The notes: generated by a model from the letters alone, not told the origin. DNA of 9,905 nucleotides from Nitrospiraceae bacterium (GCA_003453735.1 DMNE01000432.1:14906-24810); one strand, 5' to 3'. Counted from the stretch's first letter, positions 1-6,950 are shown. Translations and numbers: made by a program.

Positions 1-912
1 TTGAAAAGATACGAGGAACAGATCAGGGTAATGGAAGAAGGCAGGCACAAGGCTTATGGAAGCATTGAAGAGCAGTTGCGAGCAATGGCTTTAACGCATG
101 AGAGTCTCCAGAGAGAAACGAGCAATCTTGTCACGGCATTGAGAAAACCCCAGGTTCGCGGCAGGTGGGGTGAGATGCAATTAAGAAGAGTTGCGGAACT
201 ATCAGGCATGTCCATGCATTGCGATTTTACCGAACAGCAGTCGGTTGACAGTGAAAAAGGCAGGATAAGACCGGATATGGTTGTGCATCTGCCTCTGGAG
301 AGAGAGATTGTCGTTGATTCAAAGGTGTCCCTTGAAGCCTATCTCGATGCCATCTCAGCTCAATCCGAAGAAGAAAGAAAGACGAAGTTAGAGAAACATG
401 CACAGCAGGTGCGGGCGCATATGAATAAACTCGCTTCCAAGGAATACTGGAGTCAGTTTAAGCAGTCCCCTGAATTCGTTGTGCTCTTTATTCCTGGCGA
501 ATCCTTCTTGAGTTCTGCCCTTGATGCGGATACCACCTTAATCGAGGATGGTATACACAAAGGGGTCATTATTGCCACTCCGACCACGTTCATCGCCCTG
601 CTCAGGGCTATAGCATATGGCTGGCGGCAGGAGCAGCTAACAAAAAATGCGCAGGAGATCAGTGAACTGGGCAGACACTTATATGAAAGGATGAGCACTC
701 TTATCCAGCATCTCGAGGGCATCGGCGCACATCTCGGGAAGGCTGTTGGTGCTTATAATAAAGCCGTCGGCTCAATGGAATCGAGGGTATTGCCTTCGGT
801 AAGGAAATTCAAGGAACTCGGCGTTACCGGTGCTGAGGAAATCCCTGCCATCGAGCAGATAGACCAGACGCCGAGGAACCTGGATTTCCTGTCTGAGGAT
901 TCCAATGGATAA
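1..912 (+). CDS. rmuC: DNA recombination protein RmuC, 5' end cut off by the window
   Basis: The 303 residues match the C-terminal nuclease-like RmuC domain. Visible hallmarks are a GRWGEMQLRRV block (about residues 54-64), a DSKVSLEAYL block starting at Asp106, a PGESFL block at about 165-170, and a following ATPTTFIALLR and YGWRQEQL stretch. RmuC proteins are thought to limit rearrangements at inverted repeats and have a PD-(D/E)XK-like fold; they usually have 400-500 residues, with an N-terminal membrane anchor and a long coiled coil. Only the last part of a coiled coil is present here. The reading frame is open to base 1, so the TTG at position 1 is almost certainly internal and roughly 100-200 residues lie outside. 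The stop overlaps the start of the next gene by 8 bases, which suggests translational coupling with the helicase. Confidence 0.93.
   Translation: MKRYEEQIRVMEEGRHKAYGSIEEQLRAMALTHESLQRETSNLVTALRKPQVRGRWGEMQLRRVAELSGMSMHCDFTEQQSVDSEKGRIRPDMVVHLPLEREIVVDSKVSLEAYLDAISAQSEEERKTKLEKHAQQVRAHMNKLASKEYWSQFKQSPEFVVLFIPGESFLSSALDADTTLIEDGIHKGVIIATPTTFIALLRAIAYGWRQEQLTKNAQEISELGRHLYERMSTLIQHLEGIGAHLGKAVGAYNKAVGSMESRVLPSVRKFKELGVTGAEEIPAIEQIDQTPRNLDFLSEDSNG
895..899 (+). promoter_or_regulatory. Ribosome binding site of the dinG-like gene
   Basis: GAGGA lies five bases before the ATG at 905, inside the end of rmuC. It supports the ATG at 905 as the start and the coupling of the two overlapping genes. Confidence 0.6.
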
Positions 913-2929
913 CTTCTTTAGATCTGCGGGCATTCTCTCGGCAGTACTGCCCGGTTATGAAACCCGTATCGAGCAAGTGCAGATGTCGGAAGCTGTTGCC
1001 GGTGCCCTAGAAAGTGGCAGACACCTTATCGTCGAGGCAGGGACCGGGGTCGGGAAAAGTCTCGCCTACCTGATACCTTTAATTCATCATGTGCTGGCTG
1101 AAGAAGGACGGAGGGCCGTTGTCTCGACCTATACAAAGACGCTCCAGCGACAGCTCATCGAAAAAGAACTCCCTTTCTTAAAAGAGCATGTCTTTAACGA
1201 TTTGCGGTTTGCCCTCTGCCTTGGCAGTGAAAATTATCTCTGCCTCAGGAGACTCGAACAGACAAGGGCAGAAGTGTTATTTGAAACGGATGAGACCGAG
1301 GGGTTCAAGAGAATCTCGAGGTGGGCGGAGAAGACATCAACCGGAATTAGGTCCGAGATAGACGTTCCCCAACAGATATGGCAAAAGGTCTGCCGCGAAA
1401 GCGACCTCTGTCATGGCAAAGACTGCAAGAAATTCGATGCTTGTCTTTATCAGGAGTCAAAGACGACGGGAAAAAGGGCGCACATTCTTGTGTCAAACCA
1501 CCACCTTTTCTTTGCCAACGTTGCATCTGGTTGGAACGTGATGCCTCCGTTCGATTCTGTTGTCTTTGACGAGGCCCATGAACTTGAGGATGTGGCTGCT
1601 GATTATCTCGGCTTAGACTTCTCTTGGCATAAGCTCAAACACCTCGTGGATTCTATCCTGAATTCTCAGGGCAAAGGCCTGCTCTCACGTCTTCAACACG
1701 TGGGCCCGACTGCACATCTTGAGATAACCAGCGTGATTAACCTGGTCAGAAGACGCGGAGAGAGCTTCTTTGCTGAACTCTCCGCAAGACTGCGTGACTT
1801 TACGACACTCAGGATCCGTGAAAAGGATTTTATAATGAATGATCTCTCAACGGCTCTTTCAACTCTTGCTGATGCGCTGATGGTGTTGAAGGCATCGGCT
1901 TATGATGAGGACGAAAAAAAGGAGATTACCGCGTTGGCCTTGAGAAGTGAAGCCCTCGGATTGTCGTTACGGTTGATTCTCCAACAGGAGATGGACAACC
2001 ATGTCTATTGGGCCGAGAAGGACGGGAAGAGGTTAAGGGTTGTTGCAACGCCTTTTGATATCGCATCAATTCTCAAGAGCCAGGTCTTTAATGTTATCAC
2101 CACTGCTGTTTTTACCTCTGCGACCTTGGCAACGGATGAGAAGTTCACTTACATAAAGGAGCGTCTCGGCTTATTGGATGCCGGCACCCTTTTGCTCCAT
2201 TCGCCCTTTGACTATCATAGTCAGGCTGTGCTCCATATTCCCAATGACATCAGAGAACCCGGTACTGATGGATTTGAAAATGATCTCATACACCACTTGC
2301 AGGAAATACTCAGCATTACCAAAGGCAGTACTTTGGTGCTTTTTACCAGCTACACGCTCTTAACGAAGGTATACCATGCCATGAAGCTGCCCTCACTGGT
2401 TTTGCTTAGACAAGGTGAAGGGGATAACTATAGGTTGGTGCAGTTATTCAAGAAAAATAGCCATTCTGTCCTTTTTGGGACTTATTCATTTTGGCAGGGA
2501 ATTGATATCCCGGGAGATGCCCTGCGATGCGTGGTAATAACAAAACTGCCCTTTGCTGTTCCTGACGAACCAATAATGGAAGCAAGAATGGAGGCACTGA
2601 CGATGAGCGGGAAGAACCCGTTTAACCATTATCAGATACCGCAGGCGATAATTCTTCTTAAGCAAGGCTTCGGGAGGCTCATAAGGACGAAAACAGACAG
2701 AGGAGCAGTCGTTGTACTCGATTCGAGGATTAGAACACGGAGGTATGGTCCCCGATTCCTAAAATCACTGCCGGCATGTACAATAGCTGCATCCCTTGGT
2801 GATATAGCCGGGTTTGTCGGAAAGGCCGGGAACGGAGTGAAAGAGGATTGTCAAGGACTCTGCGCCAAGGGTGCAGGCCATGGGGAAGCTCAAGGTCATG
2901 CACTAGTTGACAAGGGGGTTAGTGGGTAA
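905..2929 (+). CDS. dinG: ATP-dependent DNA helicase, DinG/XPD-like, with Fe-S cluster cysteines
   Basis: A 674-residue superfamily 2 helicase. It has a Q-motif-like segment (about 18-27), Walker A AGTGVGKS at 45-52, a DEAH box at 222-225, and motif VI QGFGRLIR at 587-594. Cys113, Cys169, Cys174 and Cys180 form the four-cysteine Fe-S set; the 5- and 6-residue spacing of the last three is that of E. coli DinG as I recall it. The family unwinds DNA 5' to 3' and removes D-loops, R-loops and G-quadruplexes; some members (YoaA) assist DNA repair. No N-terminal exonuclease domain is present, so this is the helicase-only type. DinG and YoaA cannot be told apart securely from sequence reading alone. 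The last 34 residues (641-674) are a Gly/Lys-rich tail past the usual family end. The gene starts inside the end of rmuC. Confidence 0.92.
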   Translation: MDNFFRSAGILSAVLPGYETRIEQVQMSEAVAGALESGRHLIVEAGTGVGKSLAYLIPLIHHVLAEEGRRAVVSTYTKTLQRQLIEKELPFLKEHVFNDLRFALCLGSENYLCLRRLEQTRAEVLFETDETEGFKRISRWAEKTSTGIRSEIDVPQQIWQKVCRESDLCHGKDCKKFDACLYQESKTTGKRAHILVSNHHLFFANVASGWNVMPPFDSVVFDEAHELEDVAADYLGLDFSWHKLKHLVDSILNSQGKGLLSRLQHVGPTAHLEITSVINLVRRRGESFFAELSARLRDFTTLRIREKDFIMNDLSTALSTLADALMVLKASAYDEDEKKEITALALRSEALGLSLRLILQQEMDNHVYWAEKDGKRLRVVATPFDIASILKSQVFNVITTAVFTSATLATDEKFTYIKERLGLLDAGTLLLHSPFDYHSQAVLHIPNDIREPGTDGFENDLIHHLQEILSITKGSTLVLFTSYTLLTKVYHAMKLPSLVLLRQGEGDNYRLVQLFKKNSHSVLFGTYSFWQGIDIPGDALRCVVITKLPFAVPDEPIMEARMEALTMSGKNPFNHYQIPQAIILLKQGFGRLIRTKTDRGAVVVLDSRIRTRRYGPRFLKSLPACTIAASLGDIAGFVGKAGNGVKEDCQGLCAKGAGHGEAQGHALVDKGVSG

Positions 2930-2982
2930 TGCCGAACAGGAATTGTTCAGGGCATGCTAATAATGATCCTAGACACTAAGTG

Positions 2983-2988
2983 AGGAGG
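2983..2988 (+). promoter_or_regulatory. Strong Shine-Dalgarno of the small gene at 2994
   Basis: A full AGGAGG (within GAGGAGGT) stands five bases before the ATG at 2994. It is the best ribosome binding site in the window and a main reason to believe the small gene is translated, possibly at a high level. Confidence 0.8.
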
Positions 2989-2993
2989 TCGCG

Positions 2994-3272
2994 ATGTCAG
3001 AGAAATTGAGTCATGAGGAATTCGTGAAGAAGGCCATTATCAGTCTGAGAAAGGATGGGTATAAGGGCATTCACACGGTCTTTTCCGGATTTAATGATGC
3101 CTTTAAGAAGTATTTCGTGGGTGAAAACCCCGTTGAGGTAACGAACAGATTAGCCCAGGAAGGTAAAATTGCGATGAGACCGGTGAAGGGAGGGGTGATG
3201 CTCTATCTTCTTGAGGATGCGCCTGCCGTCAAAAAGACAGGGGATGAGGCATTAAAAAAGATGGGACTTTAA
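2994..3272 (+). CDS. Small uncharacterised protein, possibly winged-helix
   Basis: A 92-residue soluble, Lys-rich protein that I do not recognise as a named family. It has no signal peptide, membrane segment or cysteines. Residues 6-18 look like a first amphipathic helix (EEFVKKAIISLRK), followed by a short segment with a conserved-looking FSGFNDAFKKYF. A helix (VEVTNRLAQEGKI) then leads into a beta-hairpin-like stretch (AMRPVKGGVMLYLLED). That helix-helix-helix-hairpin order resembles a small winged-helix domain, where the 'RPVKGGVMLYL' segment would be the wing; this is inference from pattern only. The start is fixed by an excellent AGGAGG. The gene sits 64 bases after the helicase and may be co-transcribed with it or have its own promoter. 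The last dozen residues are probably a flexible tail. Confidence 0.75.
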   Translation: MSEKLSHEEFVKKAIISLRKDGYKGIHTVFSGFNDAFKKYFVGENPVEVTNRLAQEGKIAMRPVKGGVMLYLLEDAPAVKKTGDEALKKMGL

Positions 3273-3591
3273 TAGTGCGAAGACTTTCTGATGGCCCCAT
3301 GCTTGTCGGCGAGGTGTTTCATGCCTTCTCAGGAACCGATAACAGACGTATCATCGATGAACCGAAAGAGGCTCTGGAGCCGAACGGCAGGTCCGTTGTT
3401 CAGGTAGTTTTTTGTGAATAAGGACAGAAGGAAACCGCCCCAAAGCAGTCTCTTTTTTGTCAACCTATGGCCGAATACCTTTGCCGGCAGATGTTGTTCG
3501 CCGGATGAAACTAAACAACGGCTTTCTGTGGCAAGGTTCAGGCCTATTATCCGAAAGCGGGTTGAGGATATCGTGTTGGTCTCCGGTGGCA
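3273..3591 (+). other. Gap between the small gene and nadD; no supported gene
   Basis: About 320 bases hold no gene I can support. A 48-codon GTG frame (3275-3421) begins two bases after the preceding stop but lacks its own ribosome binding site and resembles nothing known to me. The nadD frame is open upstream to an ATG at 3457, but the extra 45 residues do not look like NadD, which normally begins within a few residues of its GxFGGTFxPxHxGH motif. Both strands have short open frames with protein-like composition, so a decayed gene is possible. I see no terminator, tRNA or clear promoter here. Confidence 0.5.
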
Positions 3592-4272
3592 ATGGACGCT
3601 CGTAACAAGATCGGTATTTTCGGAGGGACCTTTAATCCCATACATTATGGGCACCTCAGGGCTGCCGAAGAGGTAAGAGAAAAACTGCATTTTGAGAAGA
3701 TACTCTTTATCCCTTCATGCAATCCTCCCCTGAAAAGCGGTGATCTTGCGCCAGCTGAAGAACGCTATGAGATGACAAGGCTTTCGTTAGAGACGAACCC
3801 TTTCTTCGATATATCTGACCTGGAATGCAAGAAGCGAGGGAAGTCCTATACGGTCGAAACCCTTACGGCACTGAATAAGTTGTATCCCGAGAAATCGTTA
3901 TACCTGGTCGTAGGCATCGATTCATTTCTTGAGATCCCTGGGTGGCGTCAGCCTGAGAGACTCATGGACCTCATCCATTTTGTGGTCGTTTCAAGACCGG
4001 GCTTCAGTTTCTCGAGCATTTTTTCGATGATACCTGAAGCGAGCGTCGCCAATCTCTCCGAAGTGGATGGCGGACGCCGTGAGTGCTATAAGACAAACCT
4101 GAAGAACGGCAGAGAGGTCGTGCTTCTCAATGTTACGCCTTTACCTATATCTGCTACGGCAGTCAGGATGCTTGTACGCCGTGGCGAAAGCATAAAATAC
4201 CTGTTGCCAGATAAGATAGAATCTTATATAATTTCTCATAATCTTTATCAGAAAGGTGGTGAAGACCTTTAG
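3592..4272 (+). CDS. nadD: Nicotinate-nucleotide adenylyltransferase
   Basis: NadD transfers the adenylyl group of ATP to nicotinate mononucleotide, giving nicotinate adenine dinucleotide, the step before NAD synthetase in the cytosol. The protein from ATG 3592 has 226 residues, within or slightly above the usual 190-220. It starts with the nucleotidyltransferase signature GIFGGTFNPIHYGH (8-21) containing the His18-x-x-His21 pair, and ends with the second ATP-binding motif ISATAVR (186-192). A VGIDSF segment and a GWRQPERL segment between them are typical of NadD. Earlier in-frame starts exist (ATG 3457, TTG 3562, GTG 3586), but the upstream residues do not look like the family, so 3592 is preferred although its ribosome binding site is poor. 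The stop falls at the very beginning of rsfS, a common bacterial partnership. Confidence 0.93.
   Translation: MDARNKIGIFGGTFNPIHYGHLRAAEEVREKLHFEKILFIPSCNPPLKSGDLAPAEERYEMTRLSLETNPFFDISDLECKKRGKSYTVETLTALNKLYPEKSLYLVVGIDSFLEIPGWRQPERLMDLIHFVVVSRPGFSFSSIFSMIPEASVANLSEVDGGRRECYKTNLKNGREVVLLNVTPLPISATAVRMLVRRGESIKYLLPDKIESYIISHNLYQKGGEDL
4252..4262 (+). promoter_or_regulatory. Probable ribosome binding site or start region of rsfS
   Basis: AAAGGTGGTGA near the end of nadD pairs well with the 16S rRNA tail. It either serves a start about 7 bases downstream, where no ATG, GTG or TTG exists in the rsfS frame, or it contains the GTG starts (4256 or 4259) of a frame that needs a one-base correction to join rsfS. 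Confidence 0.4.
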
Positions 4273-4673
4273 AAAGTAAGGAGAAGGCTGTCCTTGCCGC
4301 AAGGGCAGCTATAGCAAGGAAAGCGAAGGAGACCGTAATCCTCGAACTGAAGGGATTAACCGTCATTGCTGATTATTTTGTAATCTGCTCTGGTGGGAGC
4401 ATAACCCAGGTTAAGGCCATTACTGAGAATATCGAGGCCGAATTCCGGAAGAAATCCATAAGGCCGTTGTCTGTAGAGGGGTTACGTTATGCACATTGGG
4501 TGCTGATAGACTATGGTGATGTCATTGTGCATGCGTTCGAAGATCAGACAAGGAATTATTACGAGCTCGAGAAGCTATGGCTGGATGCGCCGAGAGTCTT
4601 CATCGAGGAAGATGAAGGCGTGCATCGAAAAAGAGACATAACTACCGCGAAAGGCGAAAGGTATCATCAGTAA
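4263..4673 (+). CDS. rsfS: Ribosomal silencing factor RsfS, start unresolved
   Basis: RsfS binds large-subunit protein uL14 and blocks joining of the 30S and 50S subunits, saving energy in starvation. The frame reads as a full RsfS/Iojap domain: an N-terminal ESKEKAVLAARAAIARKAKE helix, then VILELKGLT, the hallmark DYFVICSGGS and TQVKAIT, then AHWVLIDYGDVIVHAF and YYELEKLWLDAP. About 27 residues after that form a charged C-terminal tail beyond the compact domain. The frame is open from 4263, just after a TGA, yet has no ATG, GTG or TTG before the conserved N-terminal helix. Removing one T from the TTT at 4268-4270 would give a start GTG-AAG-ACC-TTA-GAA at 4259. The first in-frame ATG (4467) would delete half the domain and cannot be the start. 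The stop TAA shares its last base with the ATG of the next gene (TAATG). Confidence 0.88.
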   Translation, partial: RPLESKEKAVLAARAAIARKAKETVILELKGLTVIADYFVICSGGSITQVKAITENIEAEFRKKSIRPLSVEGLRYAHWVLIDYGDVIVHAFEDQTRNYYELEKLWLDAPRVFIEEDEGVHRKRDITTAKGERYHQ

Positions 4674-5986
4674 TGGGAAAGTTTGCATTGTTGGTTTTTG
4701 TGTTGTTTCTTCTGACACTTGGATATGTCGCCGTTCTGAATAAAGAGCCGATAACCTTTACCATCACACCGAAGATGGTTTACGAGATGCCCAAGATAGC
4801 CCTCATTCTTTTGTCTTCAGCTATCGGGGCCGCAATCATGCTCCTATATTTCTTCGCCAGAGATACAAAGCGGTTCATTCTCAGCAGGCAGTATCAGCGG
4901 CAACAGAAAAAAGATCTGAAGGTTCAGGAACTCTATTACAAGGCATTGAATGCGATCCTTGCAGACAATGAGGAGGAAGCGAGGTCAGCATTGGAAGGAA
5001 TACTGCGGGAAGAGCCCGGGCACTTGGACGCGATGCTGAGGCTCGGCGATATTTCAGCCGGAGCGAAAGACTTTGCTAAGGCGCTTAGCTATTACAAAAG
5101 GGCGAAAGAGATCCAGCCACAGAACCTTGAGCTCCTTTTTTCTCTGGTGCGGGTGATGGAAAAAACAAATCGGGCAGCAGATGCCCTTTTGTATTTGGAC
5201 GAGATTCTCGGCAGGGACCCATATAATCTCACTGCCTTGATTACGAAACGGTCTTTGCTGGAGAAAAATGACGAGTGGGATGAAGTTATCTCTCTCCAAA
5301 GAACCATCATCAAATCTGAACACAACGAAAAGGACCGTCAGAGGGAACAGAGAAATCTCCTCGGTTATAAGTATGAACAGGGCAGGTATAGTCTGGAAAA
5401 CGGCCAGAACGAAAAAGCAAAGAAGGCATTCAGGACAATCCTCAGGCTTGAGAAAAACTTTATCCCGGCATACCTGGGTCTCGCTGAAGTGATGCTGAGA
5501 GAGGGGGAGACCGAAGATGCCATAGGCTTCCTCGAGAAAGGGTTTGAACAGACATTATCCATCATTATTCTGGCACGGATTGAGGACCTTCTCATAAACC
5601 TCGGCGAACCGGCGAGGCTGATTCGACTTTACAAGAACGCCCTCTCGAAATCTCCCCAGAGCCAATCATTGAAATTTTTTCTCGGTAAGCTCTACTATAG
5701 GCTTGAGATGCTCGACGATGCCTTTGATATCCTTCTGACTGTCGACTCAAGCGGTGCTCCCTATCCTGAATTGCATCAGCTTCTGGGTAACATCTACCTT
5801 AGGCATCAACAATGGAACAAGGCCGTTGAGGAATTCAAGAAGGTGATAGACATAAAAAAACCTTTCAGCCTTTTGTACTGTTGCGATGCGTGCGGATACT
5901 CTTCTCAGGAGTGGGCGGGAAGATGCTCGAATTGCAAGTTGTGGAACTCGTACCAATTCAATCTCTACGGTAGCTGCAAAGCGTAA
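4673..5986 (+). CDS. LapA-like/LapB-like membrane-anchored TPR protein with C-terminal zinc ribbon
   Basis: A 437-residue protein. Residues 3-21 and 41-61 are two hydrophobic segments separated by a short polar loop, followed by basic residues (RDTKRFILSRQYQRQQKK), as in LapA (DUF1049). From about residue 75 to 395 there are TPR-type helical repeats, for example LGDISAGAKDFAKALSYYKRA and LLGNIYLRHQQWNKAVEEFKKV. The C-terminus has a rubredoxin-like metal ribbon with Cys404-x-x-Cys407 and Cys418-x-x-Cys421. TPRs plus this ribbon are the architecture of LapB (YciM), an inner-membrane protein that in E. coli controls lipopolysaccharide synthesis through FtsH-mediated LpxC turnover. Here the two LapA-type helices and the LapB part lie in one chain, whereas E. 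coli has separate lapA and lapB genes. The role in envelope assembly is inferred from this resemblance. The start overlaps the rsfS stop by one base. The ribbon also resembles that of RadA, but no ATPase follows. Confidence 0.82.
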   Translation: MGKFALLVFVLFLLTLGYVAVLNKEPITFTITPKMVYEMPKIALILLSSAIGAAIMLLYFFARDTKRFILSRQYQRQQKKDLKVQELYYKALNAILADNEEEARSALEGILREEPGHLDAMLRLGDISAGAKDFAKALSYYKRAKEIQPQNLELLFSLVRVMEKTNRAADALLYLDEILGRDPYNLTALITKRSLLEKNDEWDEVISLQRTIIKSEHNEKDRQREQRNLLGYKYEQGRYSLENGQNEKAKKAFRTILRLEKNFIPAYLGLAEVMLREGETEDAIGFLEKGFEQTLSIIILARIEDLLINLGEPARLIRLYKNALSKSPQSQSLKFFLGKLYYRLEMLDDAFDILLTVDSSGAPYPELHQLLGNIYLRHQQWNKAVEEFKKVIDIKKPFSLLYCCDACGYSSQEWAGRCSNCKLWNSYQFNLYGSCKA

Positions 5987-6008
5987 AGACGGCGATGCGG
6001 CATCAGGA

Positions 6009-6692
6009 ATGAGCAACGGGTTGGACGACGAGCAGAACTATCAGGAAAATGGTGAAGGGTCCACGCCACTCACCACACATCGCTCGTCACCTCGCAGAGT
6101 CGTTCTGGATACCAGCCTTTTCGTCAATCCCGATGTGAGAATGAGCTTGGGCAGTACTCCCACCGAGGCCCTTGAAACATTCCTTTTTCTGGCTGCTCAG
6201 ATACACGTCCTGGAATTCTACATGCCTCCATCGATCTTTGCGGAACTGCTGCATTTTGTCGATAGGGATAAAATACCCGGTGACCTTCTTGTCATCCTTC
6301 ATCAGAAACCGCCTAAAAAACATGAGCTCAAGTGTCCCGCGATTTTGTTGTACGAGTTGATTGAAGATGTGAGGGAACGGGTGAATAAGGGACTGAGGGT
6401 CGCGGAAAACGCGGTCAGGAGCGCTGAAAAGAAAAAAACTGATGAGATCATTCAAGATTTGAGAAGGAAATATAGGGAGGCCCTGAGGGAGGGCATTATA
6501 GACAGCAGAGAGGATGTCGATCTCCTTTTGCTTGCGACGGAACTAGACGCCCTTCTCATTACCGCTGACCAAGGCCTTATTACGTGGGCGGAAAAATTCG
6601 GGATACAATGGCTGTTTCCTGAGAAGTTTAAGGATTATCTTACAGGGGCGATAAAGAGGACAGAACTTCTTTCGGCAACACCAAAGAAGTAA
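6009..6692 (+). CDS. PIN-domain protein of the RNA ligase partner family
   Basis: From ATG 6009 the product has 227 residues. It matches the 'RNA ligase partner' (MJ0950-type) PIN-like family: RRVVLDTSLFVNPDVR with Asp34, EFYMPPSIFAELLHF with Glu79, then ELIEDVRERVNKGLRVAE, a long Lys/Arg-rich helix, DSREDVDLLLLATELDALLITADQG with Asp169/Asp171 and Asp187, and a final WLFPEKF. PIN folds use such a carboxylate cluster to bind Mg2+ and cut RNA. Family members often lie next to a Pab1020-type RNA ligase, but none is in this window; activity and RNA target are unknown. The first 28 residues are low-complexity and not part of the domain, so a later start such as TTG 6021 is possible. The frame also extends upstream to ATG 5886 inside the previous gene; that start is less likely because it would overlap the zinc-ribbon coding region by about 100 bases. 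Confidence 0.87.
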   Translation: MSNGLDDEQNYQENGEGSTPLTTHRSSPRRVVLDTSLFVNPDVRMSLGSTPTEALETFLFLAAQIHVLEFYMPPSIFAELLHFVDRDKIPGDLLVILHQKPPKKHELKCPAILLYELIEDVRERVNKGLRVAENAVRSAEKKKTDEIIQDLRRKYREALREGIIDSREDVDLLLLATELDALLITADQGLITWAEKFGIQWLFPEKFKDYLTGAIKRTELLSATPKK

Positions 6693-6801
6693 GATGGGAT
6701 TGCCTCCTCTGCTACCAGACGATACCGGCGGCGAACCAATGACAGTTTTCTTGGTATGCTGGCGCAGGGATCTCTCCACGATTCTCTCGAGGTCATTGAG
6801 C

Positions 6802-6825
6802 AGCCTGCAAAAGGCAGGTTTCTTT
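6802..6825 (+). terminator. Possible intrinsic terminator after the PIN gene
   Basis: AGCCTGC (6802-6808) and GCAGGTT (6814-6820) pair over seven positions including one G-U, with loop AAAAG, and run into TTTCTTT and further pyrimidines. The stem is short and the T tract is interrupted, so this is only a plausible plus-strand terminator about 110 bases after the PIN gene stop. Confidence 0.4.
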
Positions 6826-6850
6826 CCCTTCTTTCTTTGTTAAAGAAGGG
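6826..6850. repeat. Perfect 9-bp inverted repeat
   Basis: CCCTTCTTT (6826-6834) and AAAGAAGGG (6842-6850) are exact reverse complements around the loop CTTTGTT. Neither strand has a T run after the stem, so it is not a classical terminator by itself. It lies five bases after the preceding hairpin and may strengthen termination or protect a 3' end. Confidence 0.6.
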
Positions 6851-6950
6851 CGTAGCTTGTCGCTCTTTGCGTCCCGGAAAGGCGCCGGAGCGTGAAAGAA
6901 AAAGAGGACGTAAAGGGATTTGATGCCAAAAGAGCATCGGTCACAAATGC

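Larger units (their letters stand above)
6693..6950 (+). other. Intergenic region between the PIN gene and gpmA
   Basis: About 260 bases without a supported coding sequence. It contains a terminator-like hairpin (6802-6825), a perfect 9-bp inverted repeat (6826-6850), and a 5-bp stem GATGC/GCATC (6921-6937). It marks the break between the cluster ending with the PIN gene and the gpmA-pyk pair, so a promoter for gpmA is expected here, but I could not fix one with confidence. Confidence 0.5.

Noticed and set aside
453..722. Minus-strand frame of 89 codons inside rmuC
   Set aside because: It lies opposite conserved RmuC motifs and has no family resemblance; it is a shadow of the coding strand.
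2907..2932. TTGACA with TAATGC as a promoter for the small gene
   Set aside because: The -35-like hexamer is perfect, but the spacer would be only 14 bases and better-spaced positions hold no -10-like sequence.
2934..2948. GAACA/TGTTC inverted repeat before the small gene as a LexA box or terminator
   Set aside because: The half-site spacing does not fit the GAAC-N4-GTTC type, and no T run follows, so neither role is supported.
4258..4276. Programmed frameshift site joining nadD and rsfS
   Set aside because: A -1 shift would be needed, but GAC-CTT-TAG is not a good slippery heptamer (the CTT tRNA would have to re-pair on CCT). A +1 shift at CTT-TAG leads straight into a TAA at 4277-4279.
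6087..6455. Minus-strand frame of 122 codons opposite the PIN gene
   Set aside because: The plus strand codes a conserved family across the same bases; the minus-strand product resembles nothing and lacks a ribosome binding site.
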